DNA of 64,000 bases from DAISKN01 sp964553925. Its GTDB lineage: Bacteria > Acidobacteriota > Vicinamibacteria > Marinacidobacterales > SMYC01. Position 1 is the stretch's first letter, and each line of letters opens with the position of its first letter. The position numbers and the translations under genes are program-made. The notes under the pieces were generated by a model. The model searched no databases. It worked only from the letters and a program-made list of their open reading frames with translations, and had not been told where the DNA came from. This document shows positions 16,225 to 24,896 of this stretch, in pieces. The stretch lies in NCBI GenBank assembly GCA_964553925.1, contig CAZKNR010000208.1:1-64000 (forward strand), read 5' to 3'.

Positions 16225-17499
16225 ATGAATCAAGATCAACTGCGCGCCAAATCACTAGCACTCTTTCACGCGCTGGTGTCCAACTGGTCGAACGACCTCC
16301 GCAAGGAGGTCACCGCGCTTCAGGACGAGCTGCTCCAAAAACTCGATCGTATCCAGGAGCGGATGTCGAGCTACGAAGAGAGAATCGATGAAGAACGAAT
16401 CCTCACGTTCGCGAACGAAGCGATGAGCCTGGTGAAGGGGGCGTCCGGCTCGGGCGACACGCTGAAAACACTGCGCGCGTCGCTCGCGAAGATCGACCAC
16501 GGCACTTCCCTCACCGAGGTCTTGACGATCCTCCTCGAGGAGCTCTCGTATTTCGCGCCCCGGGTCGCGCTTTTCATCCTCAAGGGCGGCTCGTGCATTG
16601 GCTGGAACGGCCGTGGCTTCGACTCGGGCCCCGGGTTCAGTAACGAGGCGATCAAGAAGATCTCCGTGCCCACCAACGCCGACACCCTTTTCAGCGCGGT
16701 CATCAACTCTCGCTCGGCCTTCGTCGGCGAAAGCAACCGCCATCGCGACAACGTGCAGCTGCTCTCGCGGATCGGAAACGTGCTTCCCTCCGCCGTCTTC
16801 GCCGCTCCGCTCATCCTCAGGGACAAAGTCACCGCTGTGATCTATGCGGACAGCGGGGACGGTCCCGACCGGCTCAAGGACTCGGACGCGCTCGACATCC
16901 TCACAATCTACGCCGCGAAGCTTCTCGACGCGCTGAGCGCGCAGAAGACAGTTCCGAGAACCGGGGAGCATATTACGCCCCCGCCTGCGACTCCGGCTCC
17001 GGTCCGGCCGCGCGAGAGCGTCGTCTCCCACGCGGCCACGGTCGCCGCCGCCTCCGACGACGAGGAGGCAGGCTCGGGCACGGTGATGTTCTCGGCCGCG
17101 GAGATGAACCTCTCGACCTACGGCCAGGGTTCGCAGAAGCCGACGTTGGGACAGGCTGTGGGGCCGGCCGTGGGAAAAGACCGTCCCCGCGCGGTGCCTT
17201 CCGCCGCCGGCAATCTCGAAGCGCTCGATCCGGAAACGCGGAAGAAACACGAAGAAGCCTTACGCTTCGCGAAGTTGCTCGTGTCTGAAATCAAGCTCTA
17301 CAACGACGCAAAATGGAAGGAAGGCCTAAAGCGGAAAAAACTCTACGAGCTTCTGCGCGACGACATCGATCGTAGTCGGCAGCTCTATAACGAGCGGTAC
17401 CGTGGGCCTGACCTCGTCCAGTACTTCAACCAGGCACTGGTGCGCGAGCTCGCGCAAGGCGATGAAGGCGCGATGGGCCATCCTCTCCCTTCTAACTGA
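16225..17499 (+). CDS. GAF-like domain protein with coiled-coil N-terminus
   Basis: 424 residues from ATG 16225 (an earlier in-frame GTG at 16162 lacks support). The first 80 residues are helical and heptad-like (LRKEVTALQDELLQKLDRIQERM). Residues 85-240 look like a GAF fold: LTEVLTILLEELSYFAPRVALF, a GWNGRGF segment, and LPSAVFAAPLILRDKVTAVIYAD, typical of the GAF beta-sheet core. A disordered Pro/Ala linker follows, then a charged C-terminal helical region (KLLVSEIKLYNDAKWKEG) seen in acidobacterial proteins of this type. The ligand is unknown and no output domain was recognised. A promoter is visible upstream. Confidence 0.78.
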   Translation: MNQDQLRAKSLALFHALVSNWSNDLRKEVTALQDELLQKLDRIQERMSSYEERIDEERILTFANEAMSLVKGASGSGDTLKTLRASLAKIDHGTSLTEVLTILLEELSYFAPRVALFILKGGSCIGWNGRGFDSGPGFSNEAIKKISVPTNADTLFSAVINSRSAFVGESNRHRDNVQLLSRIGNVLPSAVFAAPLILRDKVTAVIYADSGDGPDRLKDSDALDILTIYAAKLLDALSAQKTVPRTGEHITPPPATPAPVRPRESVVSHAATVAAASDDEEAGSGTVMFSAAEMNLSTYGQGSQKPTLGQAVGPAVGKDRPRAVPSAAGNLEALDPETRKKHEEALRFAKLLVSEIKLYNDAKWKEGLKRKKLYELLRDDIDRSRQLYNERYRGPDLVQYFNQALVRELAQGDEGAMGHPLPSN

Positions 17500-17533
17500 G
17501 CCCTGAATCCCGGCTCGGTCCTCAAGGCTCGTC

Positions 17534-17542
17534 TGCTACAAT
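17534..17542 (+). promoter_or_regulatory. extended -10 promoter before the transglycosylase gene
   Basis: TGCTACAAT, identical to the element before ade. It lies 35 bases before the GTG start at 17578. Confidence 0.5.
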
Positions 17543-17577
17543 TGATGTAATCAACTTCCAGCGCAGAAGGGTCAGGC

Positions 17578-19902
17578 GTGTTTTTGACGTACCGGGGCTC
17601 CCGCAGAATCCTACTTCCGGCACTCCTCGGGGTGTTCGCCCCGGTGCTTCTCGGGCTTTTGCCAGTAGAGCCAGTACAAATCGCGTCGCCCCAAGGGAAC
17701 TCCGTTGTTGCCGAGGGTGAAGGCGAGCCCACGCTTGCACTGCTCCTTCCATGGGAGCCGATGCTTCGCGCAGCGGGCGAGCTCGGTGAGGTGCGGTCCG
17801 CCGTGGCCGGCGTTACTCGAGCGAACCTCCGCGAGCGGCTCCTTACGCTTCAGGCGATCTACGAAGACGACCAGCGTCCGGAAGCTCAAAGAGGCCTCGC
17901 CGCCTTCTCGGGAGCGGTGCTCCTGTCCGAGAACCATCGAGGGCCCGAATCGGCCGCGCTCTTCCGGTCACCCGCGATCGAGGCAACCGAGCTTTCCGGT
18001 TACGCGCTCTTTCTCGCCGCGCGCGAGCTCGCGGCGAGCCGCCCCGGCGAGGCCCGCGAGCTTCTTCTCAAGCTCGATTCCAGCCATGGCGACGTCGCGA
18101 TCCTGGACGAGGCCCGTCTCCTTCTCGGCCGCCTCCTGAGGAGCGCGGGCGACCGCGAGGGGTCGGGCACGATGTTTCGAGCGGTCGCGAAGAGCCAGGA
18201 TACCAGGTTTCGGGGTGAGGCTCTGGACGAGCTCGGGTCGCTTCTCTCCGAGTCCAAGCAGTACCGCGAGGCGGCACTCGCGCTCGAGACCCTGTACTAC
18301 GAGCTCCCGAGGCATCCGCGAGCTTCCGGGGCCGGCCGCCAATTGAAACTGGTGCGAGCGAAGCTTCCCCCGGTAGAGCCCCTGCGGGTCGCAACCCTCG
18401 GCCTTCATCGGGCCGAGCTCCTCATGGCCGAGGAGAGCTACGCCGACGCCTACGAGACCCTTTCCTCTCTTCTCCCGCGGCGCTCCAAGGCGCCCGCCGC
18501 CTTGGTGCCCTTGGTGGATGACGAGCTCGTGCGCCTCAAGATGGGAATTTGCCAGTACCACCGGCGCCAGCTCGCGGCCGCGGCCACGACGCTGAAGAAG
18601 ATCCGCCGCGACGACCTCGCTCCCGAAGCGCTTTTCTACCTTGCCGAGACCGCGCGGAGGATGCGGCAGACGACGGTCTTTTTCACCCGAGCCTCAGAGC
18701 TCCTCGAGCGTTACCCGAAGAGCCCCTGGTCGGAGGAGATTCTCTTCAGCCTCGCGGTTCGGCACGACGACGAGGACGAGCGGGAACAGGCGCTCGGCTA
18801 TTACCGCCGCATGATCGCGGAGTTCCCCGCGGGAAAACGCCTCCTCGACGCCAAGTGGCGCGTGCTCTGGGACGACTTCCGTTCCGGGCGCTACGCCGAT
18901 GCCGGTTTCGGCTGGGAAGAAGCGGTGCGCGAGCGGCCCGGAAGCGGGGAGTCCGCGAAGTTTCTCTACTGGGCGGGGCGGTCGTACCAGGAGGCGGGCC
19001 GATTCGACCGCGCCGAGCCGCTCTACCGCCAGGTGCTCCTCGGCTTTCAGAACACGTACTACGGCCGCCGCGCGCTCGAGCACCTTTCGGAGATCCAGGA
19101 TCAGCGTTCCGCGCTCGCCGCCATCGAGGCCGCGCGAAGCGGCATCGATCTCAGCGACGCCTTGAAGGTCGATCGCGTCGATCTCCAGACGCGCATCGCC
19201 CAGCTCTACGCCGCGGGTCTGGAAAAAGAGGCCCTCCGGGAAGCGGCGACCGCGGTCCAGGGCAAGAGGGACGATGCCGCGTTTCTGGCGATGGCCGCCT
19301 GGATCCATGCGGACTGCAGCAGAAACCTGGACGCGTTCCGCACGATCCGCGAGGCGTTTCCCTTCCACGTGTCGGCGACGGGGGATCTCTTGCCCCGGCC
19401 GATCTGGGAGCTCTTCTATCCTCTCGGCTACTGGGAGCCTATCGAGCGCTACTCGGTCGAGCGCGGACTCGATCCGTATCTGGTGGCGGCCCTCATCCGC
19501 CAGGAATCCACCTTCAATCCCCGGGTGCAATCCCACGCGGGGGCGCGGGGGCTCATGCAGATCCTCCCCTCGACCGGACGCTTTCTCGCCCGCCAGGAGC
19601 GGCTTCGCTACGACGCCGCGGACCTCTACGATCCCGAGATCAACATCCGCTACGGGACGCGCTACCTCAAGGACGTCCTCGGGAGCTTCGGCGGCCGCAT
19701 CGACTACGCTCTCGCGAGCTACAACGCGGGTCCGCACCGCGTGAAGCGCTGGACGGGCATGGACCTGACGATTCCCTCAGAGGTTTTCATCGAAGAGATC
19801 CCCTTCGACGAGACCCGGGACTACGTGAAACTGGTTCTTCGGAACCAGATGCTGTATCGTCGCCTCTACGGAGGTGCGGAGGCGACGGCGCCCGCGGAAT
19901 AG
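17578..19902 (+). CDS. lytic transglycosylase with TPR-like N-terminal region (Slt70/MltE-type)
   Basis: 774 residues, GTG start, with an N-terminal hydrophobic signal/anchor (LLPALLGVFAPVLLGLLP). Residues 60-600 are TPR-like helical repeats, for example YREAALALETLYYELPRHP. The C-terminal SLT domain carries the catalytic Glu643 in ALIRQESTFNP, followed by SHAGARGLMQILPSTG, then INIRYGTRYLKDVL and ALASYNAGPHRVKRW, all diagnostic of family 1 lytic transglycosylases. The enzyme cleaves the glycan strand of peptidoglycan to give 1,6-anhydro-muropeptides in the periplasm. It is followed by the aminotransferase gene after 35 bases on the same strand, without an obvious functional link. Confidence 0.93.
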   Translation: MFLTYRGSRRILLPALLGVFAPVLLGLLPVEPVQIASPQGNSVVAEGEGEPTLALLLPWEPMLRAAGELGEVRSAVAGVTRANLRERLLTLQAIYEDDQRPEAQRGLAAFSGAVLLSENHRGPESAALFRSPAIEATELSGYALFLAARELAASRPGEARELLLKLDSSHGDVAILDEARLLLGRLLRSAGDREGSGTMFRAVAKSQDTRFRGEALDELGSLLSESKQYREAALALETLYYELPRHPRASGAGRQLKLVRAKLPPVEPLRVATLGLHRAELLMAEESYADAYETLSSLLPRRSKAPAALVPLVDDELVRLKMGICQYHRRQLAAAATTLKKIRRDDLAPEALFYLAETARRMRQTTVFFTRASELLERYPKSPWSEEILFSLAVRHDDEDEREQALGYYRRMIAEFPAGKRLLDAKWRVLWDDFRSGRYADAGFGWEEAVRERPGSGESAKFLYWAGRSYQEAGRFDRAEPLYRQVLLGFQNTYYGRRALEHLSEIQDQRSALAAIEAARSGIDLSDALKVDRVDLQTRIAQLYAAGLEKEALREAATAVQGKRDDAAFLAMAAWIHADCSRNLDAFRTIREAFPFHVSATGDLLPRPIWELFYPLGYWEPIERYSVERGLDPYLVAALIRQESTFNPRVQSHAGARGLMQILPSTGRFLARQERLRYDAADLYDPEINIRYGTRYLKDVLGSFGGRIDYALASYNAGPHRVKRWTGMDLTIPSEVFIEEIPFDETRDYVKLVLRNQMLYRRLYGGAEATAPAE

Positions 19903-19937
19903 CTTCGGTTCACGCCCGCCGCGACAAGCAACCCATC

Positions 19938-21137
19938 ATGACCAACTCTCGACCCGGAGTCCGTCCGCTCGCGTCCCAAAAAGCGCTCCAATTCACCGAG
20001 TCCGTCATCCGGGAGATGACGAGGCTCGCCCAGAAGCACGACGCCATCAACCTGGCGCAGGGCTTTCCCGATTTCGCCGCCCACTCCCAAGTGAAGGAAG
20101 CGGCGATCGCGGCGGTGCGCAGAGACGTCAACCAGTACGCCATCACCTGGGGCGCGAAGCGGCTCCGCGACGCGATCTGCGCGCGTTATCGCTTCGCCTA
20201 CGGGATGGAGATCGATCCCGAGCGCGAGGTGACCGTCACCTGCGGCTCCACCGAGGCCATGATCGCCACTCTCCTCGCTCTCGTCGACCCCGGCGACGAG
20301 GTGATCGTGTTCGAGCCGTTCTATGAGAACTACGGGCCGGATGCCATTCTCTCGGGAGCGGTCCCTCGTTACGTGACTCTTCGCGAGCCCGACTGGCAAT
20401 TCGACGAAGGCGAGCTCGAGGCCGCCTTCAACGCGAAGACCCGGGCCATCATTATTAATACGCCCAACAATCCCACGGGTAAGGTCTTTTCCCGAGAAGA
20501 GCTCTCTCAGATCGCGCGGCTCTGTCAGAAGTGGGGGGTCATCGCCGTCACCGACGAGATCTACGAGTACATCCTCTATGACGGCTCGGAGCACGTTCCT
20601 CTCGCGAGCCTCGACGGAATGGCGGAGTGGACCGTCACCATCAACAGCATCTCCAAGACCTACTCGGTGACCGGGTGGCGGGTGGGATGGGCGGTCGGAC
20701 CGGCGGAGCTCACGAGCGCCATTCGCAAGGTGCACGATTTCCTCACGGTGGGCGCGGCCGCGCCGCTTCAGGAAGCGGCAGCCGAAGCTCTCGGGCTCCC
20801 GGACTCCTACTACGAGACGCTCGCTCGCGACTATCAAAACCGCAGGGATGCGCTTCTTAGAAGCCTTGGCGCCGCGGGATTCCAGTCGTTCGTGCCGCGC
20901 GGAGCGTACTACATCATGACCGATATCGCCGCCTTCGGCTTTCCCGACGACGTCGCCTTCGCCCGCCATCTCATCGAGTCCATCGGCGTCGCCGCGGTTC
21001 CCGGCTCGAGCTTTTACCAGGGCCCTTCAGCGGGCGGGCGGCAGAAAATCCGGTTCGCGTTCTGCAAGAAGATCGAGACTCTCGACGCGGCGGCGGAAAG
21101 GCTGATGAAGCTCACGAAGCCGGGAGCCGGCCGTTGA
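19938..21137 (+). CDS. PLP-dependent aminotransferase, class I/II (kynurenine/methionine aminotransferase-like)
   Basis: 399 residues. The fold-type I aminotransferase landmarks are in order: INLAQGFPDF, TWGAKRLRDAI, the cofactor-binding TCGSTEAM, PFYENYGPDA, the NTPNNPTGKVFSREEL segment, VTDEIYEYILYDG, the Schiff-base Lys240 in SISKTYSVTGWRVGWA, and IRFAFCK near the end. The NLAQGFPDF and EPFYENYGPDA features match the kynurenine aminotransferase / YbdL group, which transaminates aromatic or sulphur amino acids. The start ATG 19938 was taken because the open frame before it overlaps the transglycosylase in another frame. The last four bases overlap the next gene (TTGA). Confidence 0.92.
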   Translation: MTNSRPGVRPLASQKALQFTESVIREMTRLAQKHDAINLAQGFPDFAAHSQVKEAAIAAVRRDVNQYAITWGAKRLRDAICARYRFAYGMEIDPEREVTVTCGSTEAMIATLLALVDPGDEVIVFEPFYENYGPDAILSGAVPRYVTLREPDWQFDEGELEAAFNAKTRAIIINTPNNPTGKVFSREELSQIARLCQKWGVIAVTDEIYEYILYDGSEHVPLASLDGMAEWTVTINSISKTYSVTGWRVGWAVGPAELTSAIRKVHDFLTVGAAAPLQEAAAEALGLPDSYYETLARDYQNRRDALLRSLGAAGFQSFVPRGAYYIMTDIAAFGFPDDVAFARHLIESIGVAAVPGSSFYQGPSAGGRQKIRFAFCKKIETLDAAAERLMKLTKPGAGR

Positions 21138-23107
21138 GTGCGGCCCTGCTCCTCGCGGGACTTCTTCTCGCGGAGCGGGCAGACGTCCTTCACCAAGAAG
21201 CGGTCCGGCTCCTGGAATCGCAGCAAGCTCCCGACGCCGAGGCGAAAGTGCTCGAGGCCATCGCGCGATCCCAACGGTTCGTTCCCGAGGAAGAGATCGA
21301 GGTACGCCCGGATCGGGGGCTTTTGTTCGAGGACATGATCCTCGAGGCGCGCAAGAGCTACCGCGAACGGCGCGCCCGGTACTTTCGCACGCTTGGCGAC
21401 GCCCTCGCCGCTCAGGACAAATGGCCCGCTTCGCGAAAAGCGTACCGGCGCGTTCTCGGCATCGAGGTGGCTCCCGGGCTTTCGCTCCTCATGGCACGGC
21501 ACCCGGATCTCGACCTCGAGAGCCGGCTCGATCTCCTTTTCGACGCCTACCTCGCTTCCGGCAGCGACCGGCTGCAGCTGGAGCGGGAGCTCATCGAGAC
21601 CGGAGCCTTTCTCGATCGAAATGCCCTGAAGGCCGGGCTCGATCGAAAACGCTTCGCGAAGCTGAAGGAGAGCTACCCCGATCTCGAGCTTCTCTCTTCC
21701 GCCTTCCCCGATTTTCAGGCGGCGACCGACGGCGGGACCCTCATTCCTTCAGAGCTCTACCGTGCGGGGACCAACCTCGTCGTGTATTTCCCCCTCGACG
21801 GCTGCGGCCGCTGCAGCGAAGAGCTCGACGGACTCACCGTTCCCTTGAGGGACGCGCAGAAGCGCGGGCTCCCGATCGAGGTTGCGGCCTTCGTTCCCGA
21901 ACGCGACCTCCCGGTCGCGAGACGCATCGCGCGCCTTCTCTCGATGCCAGTGCGAGTCTCCCGGAAGGACTTCCTTCCACAGTCCACGGACGTCATGGAA
22001 GGCGGCGAGATCCGGATCGTCGCCCGCGGGGGGATGACCCAGATTCGTATTCCGATGGGGGACGGCCTGGCTTCGGCCGAGATCCGGCCGCGAGTCGCGG
22101 CCTCCCTTTCGTTTATCGACGAGCCGGGCCTTCCCACTGAGGCGCGGCCCGAAGACGCGAGCGTGCGGATCGTGAGTCTTTCCAAGGAGCGCGACGAAAG
22201 GCGCGCGTTCACCGACTGGATCCAAACGATCGATAAGCTCGAGGCCGGGCCCGCTCCGCTCGACTCGCTCTATGCCGAGCTCAACCGCGCCGCCCAGCGC
22301 ATCGCCCCGGCGGACCGGGAGGACACGTGGAGTCTCCTCGAGGAGCTCTCGCGGCTTCAAGGAGCGCATGCCGCGAAGAACCGCTTCCTCGGACTCGCGG
22401 GCGAGCGAGTGGGCGAGAAGCTTCTCGAGACCGCGAAGTCGCTCGATGGGTCCGTGCGCCGCACCCCGGGCGGGGAGGAGGGGATCTCGCTCCTCGCGGT
22501 CGCCGGTAAGCGCGTCTTCGTTCAAAGGTCCTTCCACGCGGACGAGGGACTCCACGACTTCGACTTCGTTCTCGAGGACGACTCCGGCTCTCTCGCCGTT
22601 GTCTTCGGAGCTCCCCAGGAGAACGAGCCTCTCGGCGTCGTAGCCGTCTCTGGCGGGGCCGCGTTCTTCTTCGACTGTGCCGAGCGCTGCCCCGGCGCCC
22701 GGCTCTGGGCCGAGGGCGGAGTCGCGTTCGAGGGCGGGCCCGCGGCGGTCGTCGCCTCCGAGCTCGTCGAGCTTCGAACGGCGATCGTCGATCCTCCACC
22801 CAAGCTCGGGACAGGTCCGCTCTTTCATCGAAGCACCACCGGGGCCGGCGAAACCGCGCTCGAGCGCGGCCTTCGTCTCTTCGGGGAAAAGGACTTCAAA
22901 AAAGCGCTTCTCGCCTTCACCGAAGCGGAGAAGGAGATCGACCCCGTCGCCCCGTACGACGCCTCCGATCTCGTCTATAACCGCGCGCGGGCTCTGCAAG
23001 AGCAGGGAAAGCGCAGCGAGGCGCTCGCTCTTTTCCGAAGCCTCGGGGATGTCTCGTACCAGAGCCTGGTCGACGAGAAAGCCCGACTCATCGAAAGCGG
23101 GCGCTAA
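21134..23107 (+). CDS. secreted TPR-like protein with a thioredoxin-like CxxC segment
   Basis: 657 residues, TTG start overlapping the aminotransferase stop. A short hydrophobic N-terminus (ALLLAGLLLAE) suggests export. The first 200 residues are helical repeats. LVVYFPLDGCGRCSEELDGL at residues 214-233 looks like the beta strand and active site of a thioredoxin fold with Cys224 and Cys227, followed by EVAAFVPERDLPVARRIARL, as in redoxin domains. The middle is mixed alpha/beta without a recognised family. The C-terminal 90 residues are TPR-like (GLRLFGEKDFKKALLAFTEA). The function is unknown; a periplasmic redox or scaffold role is an inference. Confidence 0.7.
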   Translation: MSAALLLAGLLLAERADVLHQEAVRLLESQQAPDAEAKVLEAIARSQRFVPEEEIEVRPDRGLLFEDMILEARKSYRERRARYFRTLGDALAAQDKWPASRKAYRRVLGIEVAPGLSLLMARHPDLDLESRLDLLFDAYLASGSDRLQLERELIETGAFLDRNALKAGLDRKRFAKLKESYPDLELLSSAFPDFQAATDGGTLIPSELYRAGTNLVVYFPLDGCGRCSEELDGLTVPLRDAQKRGLPIEVAAFVPERDLPVARRIARLLSMPVRVSRKDFLPQSTDVMEGGEIRIVARGGMTQIRIPMGDGLASAEIRPRVAASLSFIDEPGLPTEARPEDASVRIVSLSKERDERRAFTDWIQTIDKLEAGPAPLDSLYAELNRAAQRIAPADREDTWSLLEELSRLQGAHAAKNRFLGLAGERVGEKLLETAKSLDGSVRRTPGGEEGISLLAVAGKRVFVQRSFHADEGLHDFDFVLEDDSGSLAVVFGAPQENEPLGVVAVSGGAAFFFDCAERCPGARLWAEGGVAFEGGPAAVVASELVELRTAIVDPPPKLGTGPLFHRSTTGAGETALERGLRLFGEKDFKKALLAFTEAEKEIDPVAPYDASDLVYNRARALQEQGKRSEALALFRSLGDVSYQSLVDEKARLIESGR

Positions 23108-23129
23108 GTTATACTGCGATTTCCGCGGG

Positions 23130-24896
23130 ATGAAAGAGCTCAAGAGACTCCTTCCGTACGTCCTCCGCTATCCCCGGCCGATGCTCCTGGGAATGGCGGC
23201 CCTGGTGGTGGCCAAGGCGGCCTCCGTCCTCGTCCCGCTCGTTCTCGAGCGCACCGTCGACGACCTCACGCTCGGGGTCACGGTCTCAAAGCTCGCGTTC
23301 TACGGCTCTCTCATCATCGGTATCGCCGCCGTCGAAGGGTTCTTCCGGTTCTGGATGAGAAAGCTCCTGATCGGTGTCTCCCGGTTCGTGGAGTACGACC
23401 TGCGCAACGACTTTTTCGCGCGGCTCCAGAAGATGAGCCCCTCCTTCTACCAGCGCTGGCGCACGGGGGATCTGATGTCCCGGGCTTCGAACGACATCGG
23501 CGCGGTGAGGATGGTGCTCGGGCCGGGGATCATGTATCCCGCGGAGACGGTCCTCATCACCGTCGGCGCCCTGGTGTTCATGCTCGCCATCAGCTGGGAG
23601 CTCACCCTCGTCTCCTTCGCCATCATGCCCGTGGTGTCGATCGCGGTAAAAGAGTTCGGGGCCGTCATTCACAAGCGATTCGAGACCATCCAGGAGAAGA
23701 TGAGCGACATCTCCGCCTTCGCGCAGGAGAACATCTCGGGGATGCGGGTGGTGAAGGCCTACGCCCAGGAGGACGCTCAACGGCTCAAGTTCGAGCAGGA
23801 AAACGAGAGCTACCTTCAAAGCAACATGGGGCTGGTGAAGATCTGGGGCGCTTTCTACCCTCTTCTTGCCGCCATCATCGGGCTCGGAAGCGCCGTCGTC
23901 CTCTGGTGGGGCGGCCGCATGGTGATTCGCCAGGAGATCACGCTCGGTCAGCTCGTCGCGTTCTTCGCCTACCTCGAGATGCTGACCTGGCCCATGATCG
24001 CCTTCGGCTGGGTGGTGAACATCTACCAGCGGGGCGCGGCCTCGATGAAAAGGCTCGCCGCGATTCTCGACTCCGAGCCCGAGATCGTGGATGGGCCCGA
24101 TGCTCCGGCTCAAGCGCTCTCGGGCCGTATCGAGTTCCGTGGCGTGTCGTTTCGGTACGAGGGCCGGAACGCGGGCCCGAATGGAAACGCCGGCGCCGCC
24201 GAAGTCCTCGCGGACGTCGACCTCGTAATCGAGCCCGGTCAAACGGTGGCGTTCGTCGGGCGAACGGGCTCGGGGAAGACGACACTCACAAGGCTCGTCC
24301 CCCGGCTCTACGACGCGACCGAGGGCCAGGTGCTCGTGGACGGCCGCGACGTCCGGACGCTTCCTCTCGAGATTCTGCGTTCGTCGGTGGCGTACGTTCC
24401 CCAGGAGAGCTTCCTGTTCTCGGAGACGATTCGCGACAACATCGCTTTCGCGAAGCCCTCCGCCTCGGATGCTGACGTGCAAGAGGCGGCAAAGCGGGCG
24501 GGGCTCGATACCGACATCGCCTCCTTCCCGAACGGCTACCAGACCATGGTGGGCGAGCGCGGAATCACGCTTTCGGGAGGCCAAAGGCAACGGGCGACGA
24601 TTGCCCGCGCGGTCATCGTCGAGCCTCCGATCCTGATCCTCGACGACGTGCTCTCCTCCGTCGACACCGAGACCGAGGAGCGGATCTTGAACGAGCTCTC
24701 GGGGGTCTTCAGGAAGCGCACGACGCTCCTGGTCTCGCATCGCATCAGCACGGTGAAAGGGGCGGACCTGATCTGCGTTCTCGAGAACGGACGCATCGTG
24801 GAGCGCGGAAACCACGAGACCCTCCTGGCCGAGGACGGTCTCTACGCGAGCCTCCACAGGAAGCAGCTCCTCGAGGAGGAGCTTTCGCGCATATGA
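23130..24896 (+). CDS. ABC exporter half-transporter, degenerate-site subunit (YheI/BmrC-like)
   Basis: 588 residues: six membrane segments in an ABC type-1 exporter domain (residues 15-300), then a nucleotide-binding domain. Walker A is GRTGSGKTT (near residue 377), the signature LSGGQRQR is canonical, and Walker B ends ILDDVLSSVD. The position of the catalytic Glu is thus Asp, as in the degenerate-site subunit of heterodimeric exporters such as BmrC and TM287. The next gene, overlapping by ATGA, encodes the second half with a canonical Walker B. TATACT lies 16 bases before the ATG, but the two genes upstream run in the same direction. Likely a multidrug or lipid exporter; the substrate is not predictable. 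Confidence 0.92.
   Translation: MKELKRLLPYVLRYPRPMLLGMAALVVAKAASVLVPLVLERTVDDLTLGVTVSKLAFYGSLIIGIAAVEGFFRFWMRKLLIGVSRFVEYDLRNDFFARLQKMSPSFYQRWRTGDLMSRASNDIGAVRMVLGPGIMYPAETVLITVGALVFMLAISWELTLVSFAIMPVVSIAVKEFGAVIHKRFETIQEKMSDISAFAQENISGMRVVKAYAQEDAQRLKFEQENESYLQSNMGLVKIWGAFYPLLAAIIGLGSAVVLWWGGRMVIRQEITLGQLVAFFAYLEMLTWPMIAFGWVVNIYQRGAASMKRLAAILDSEPEIVDGPDAPAQALSGRIEFRGVSFRYEGRNAGPNGNAGAAEVLADVDLVIEPGQTVAFVGRTGSGKTTLTRLVPRLYDATEGQVLVDGRDVRTLPLEILRSSVAYVPQESFLFSETIRDNIAFAKPSASDADVQEAAKRAGLDTDIASFPNGYQTMVGERGITLSGGQRQRATIARAVIVEPPILILDDVLSSVDTETEERILNELSGVFRKRTTLLVSHRISTVKGADLICVLENGRIVERGNHETLLAEDGLYASLHRKQLLEEELSRI

Noticed and set aside
18549..19937. Upstream extension of the aminotransferase frame
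   Set aside because: The 463-codon extension overlaps the transglycosylase in another frame and has reverse-frame-like composition; ATG 19938 fits the family start.
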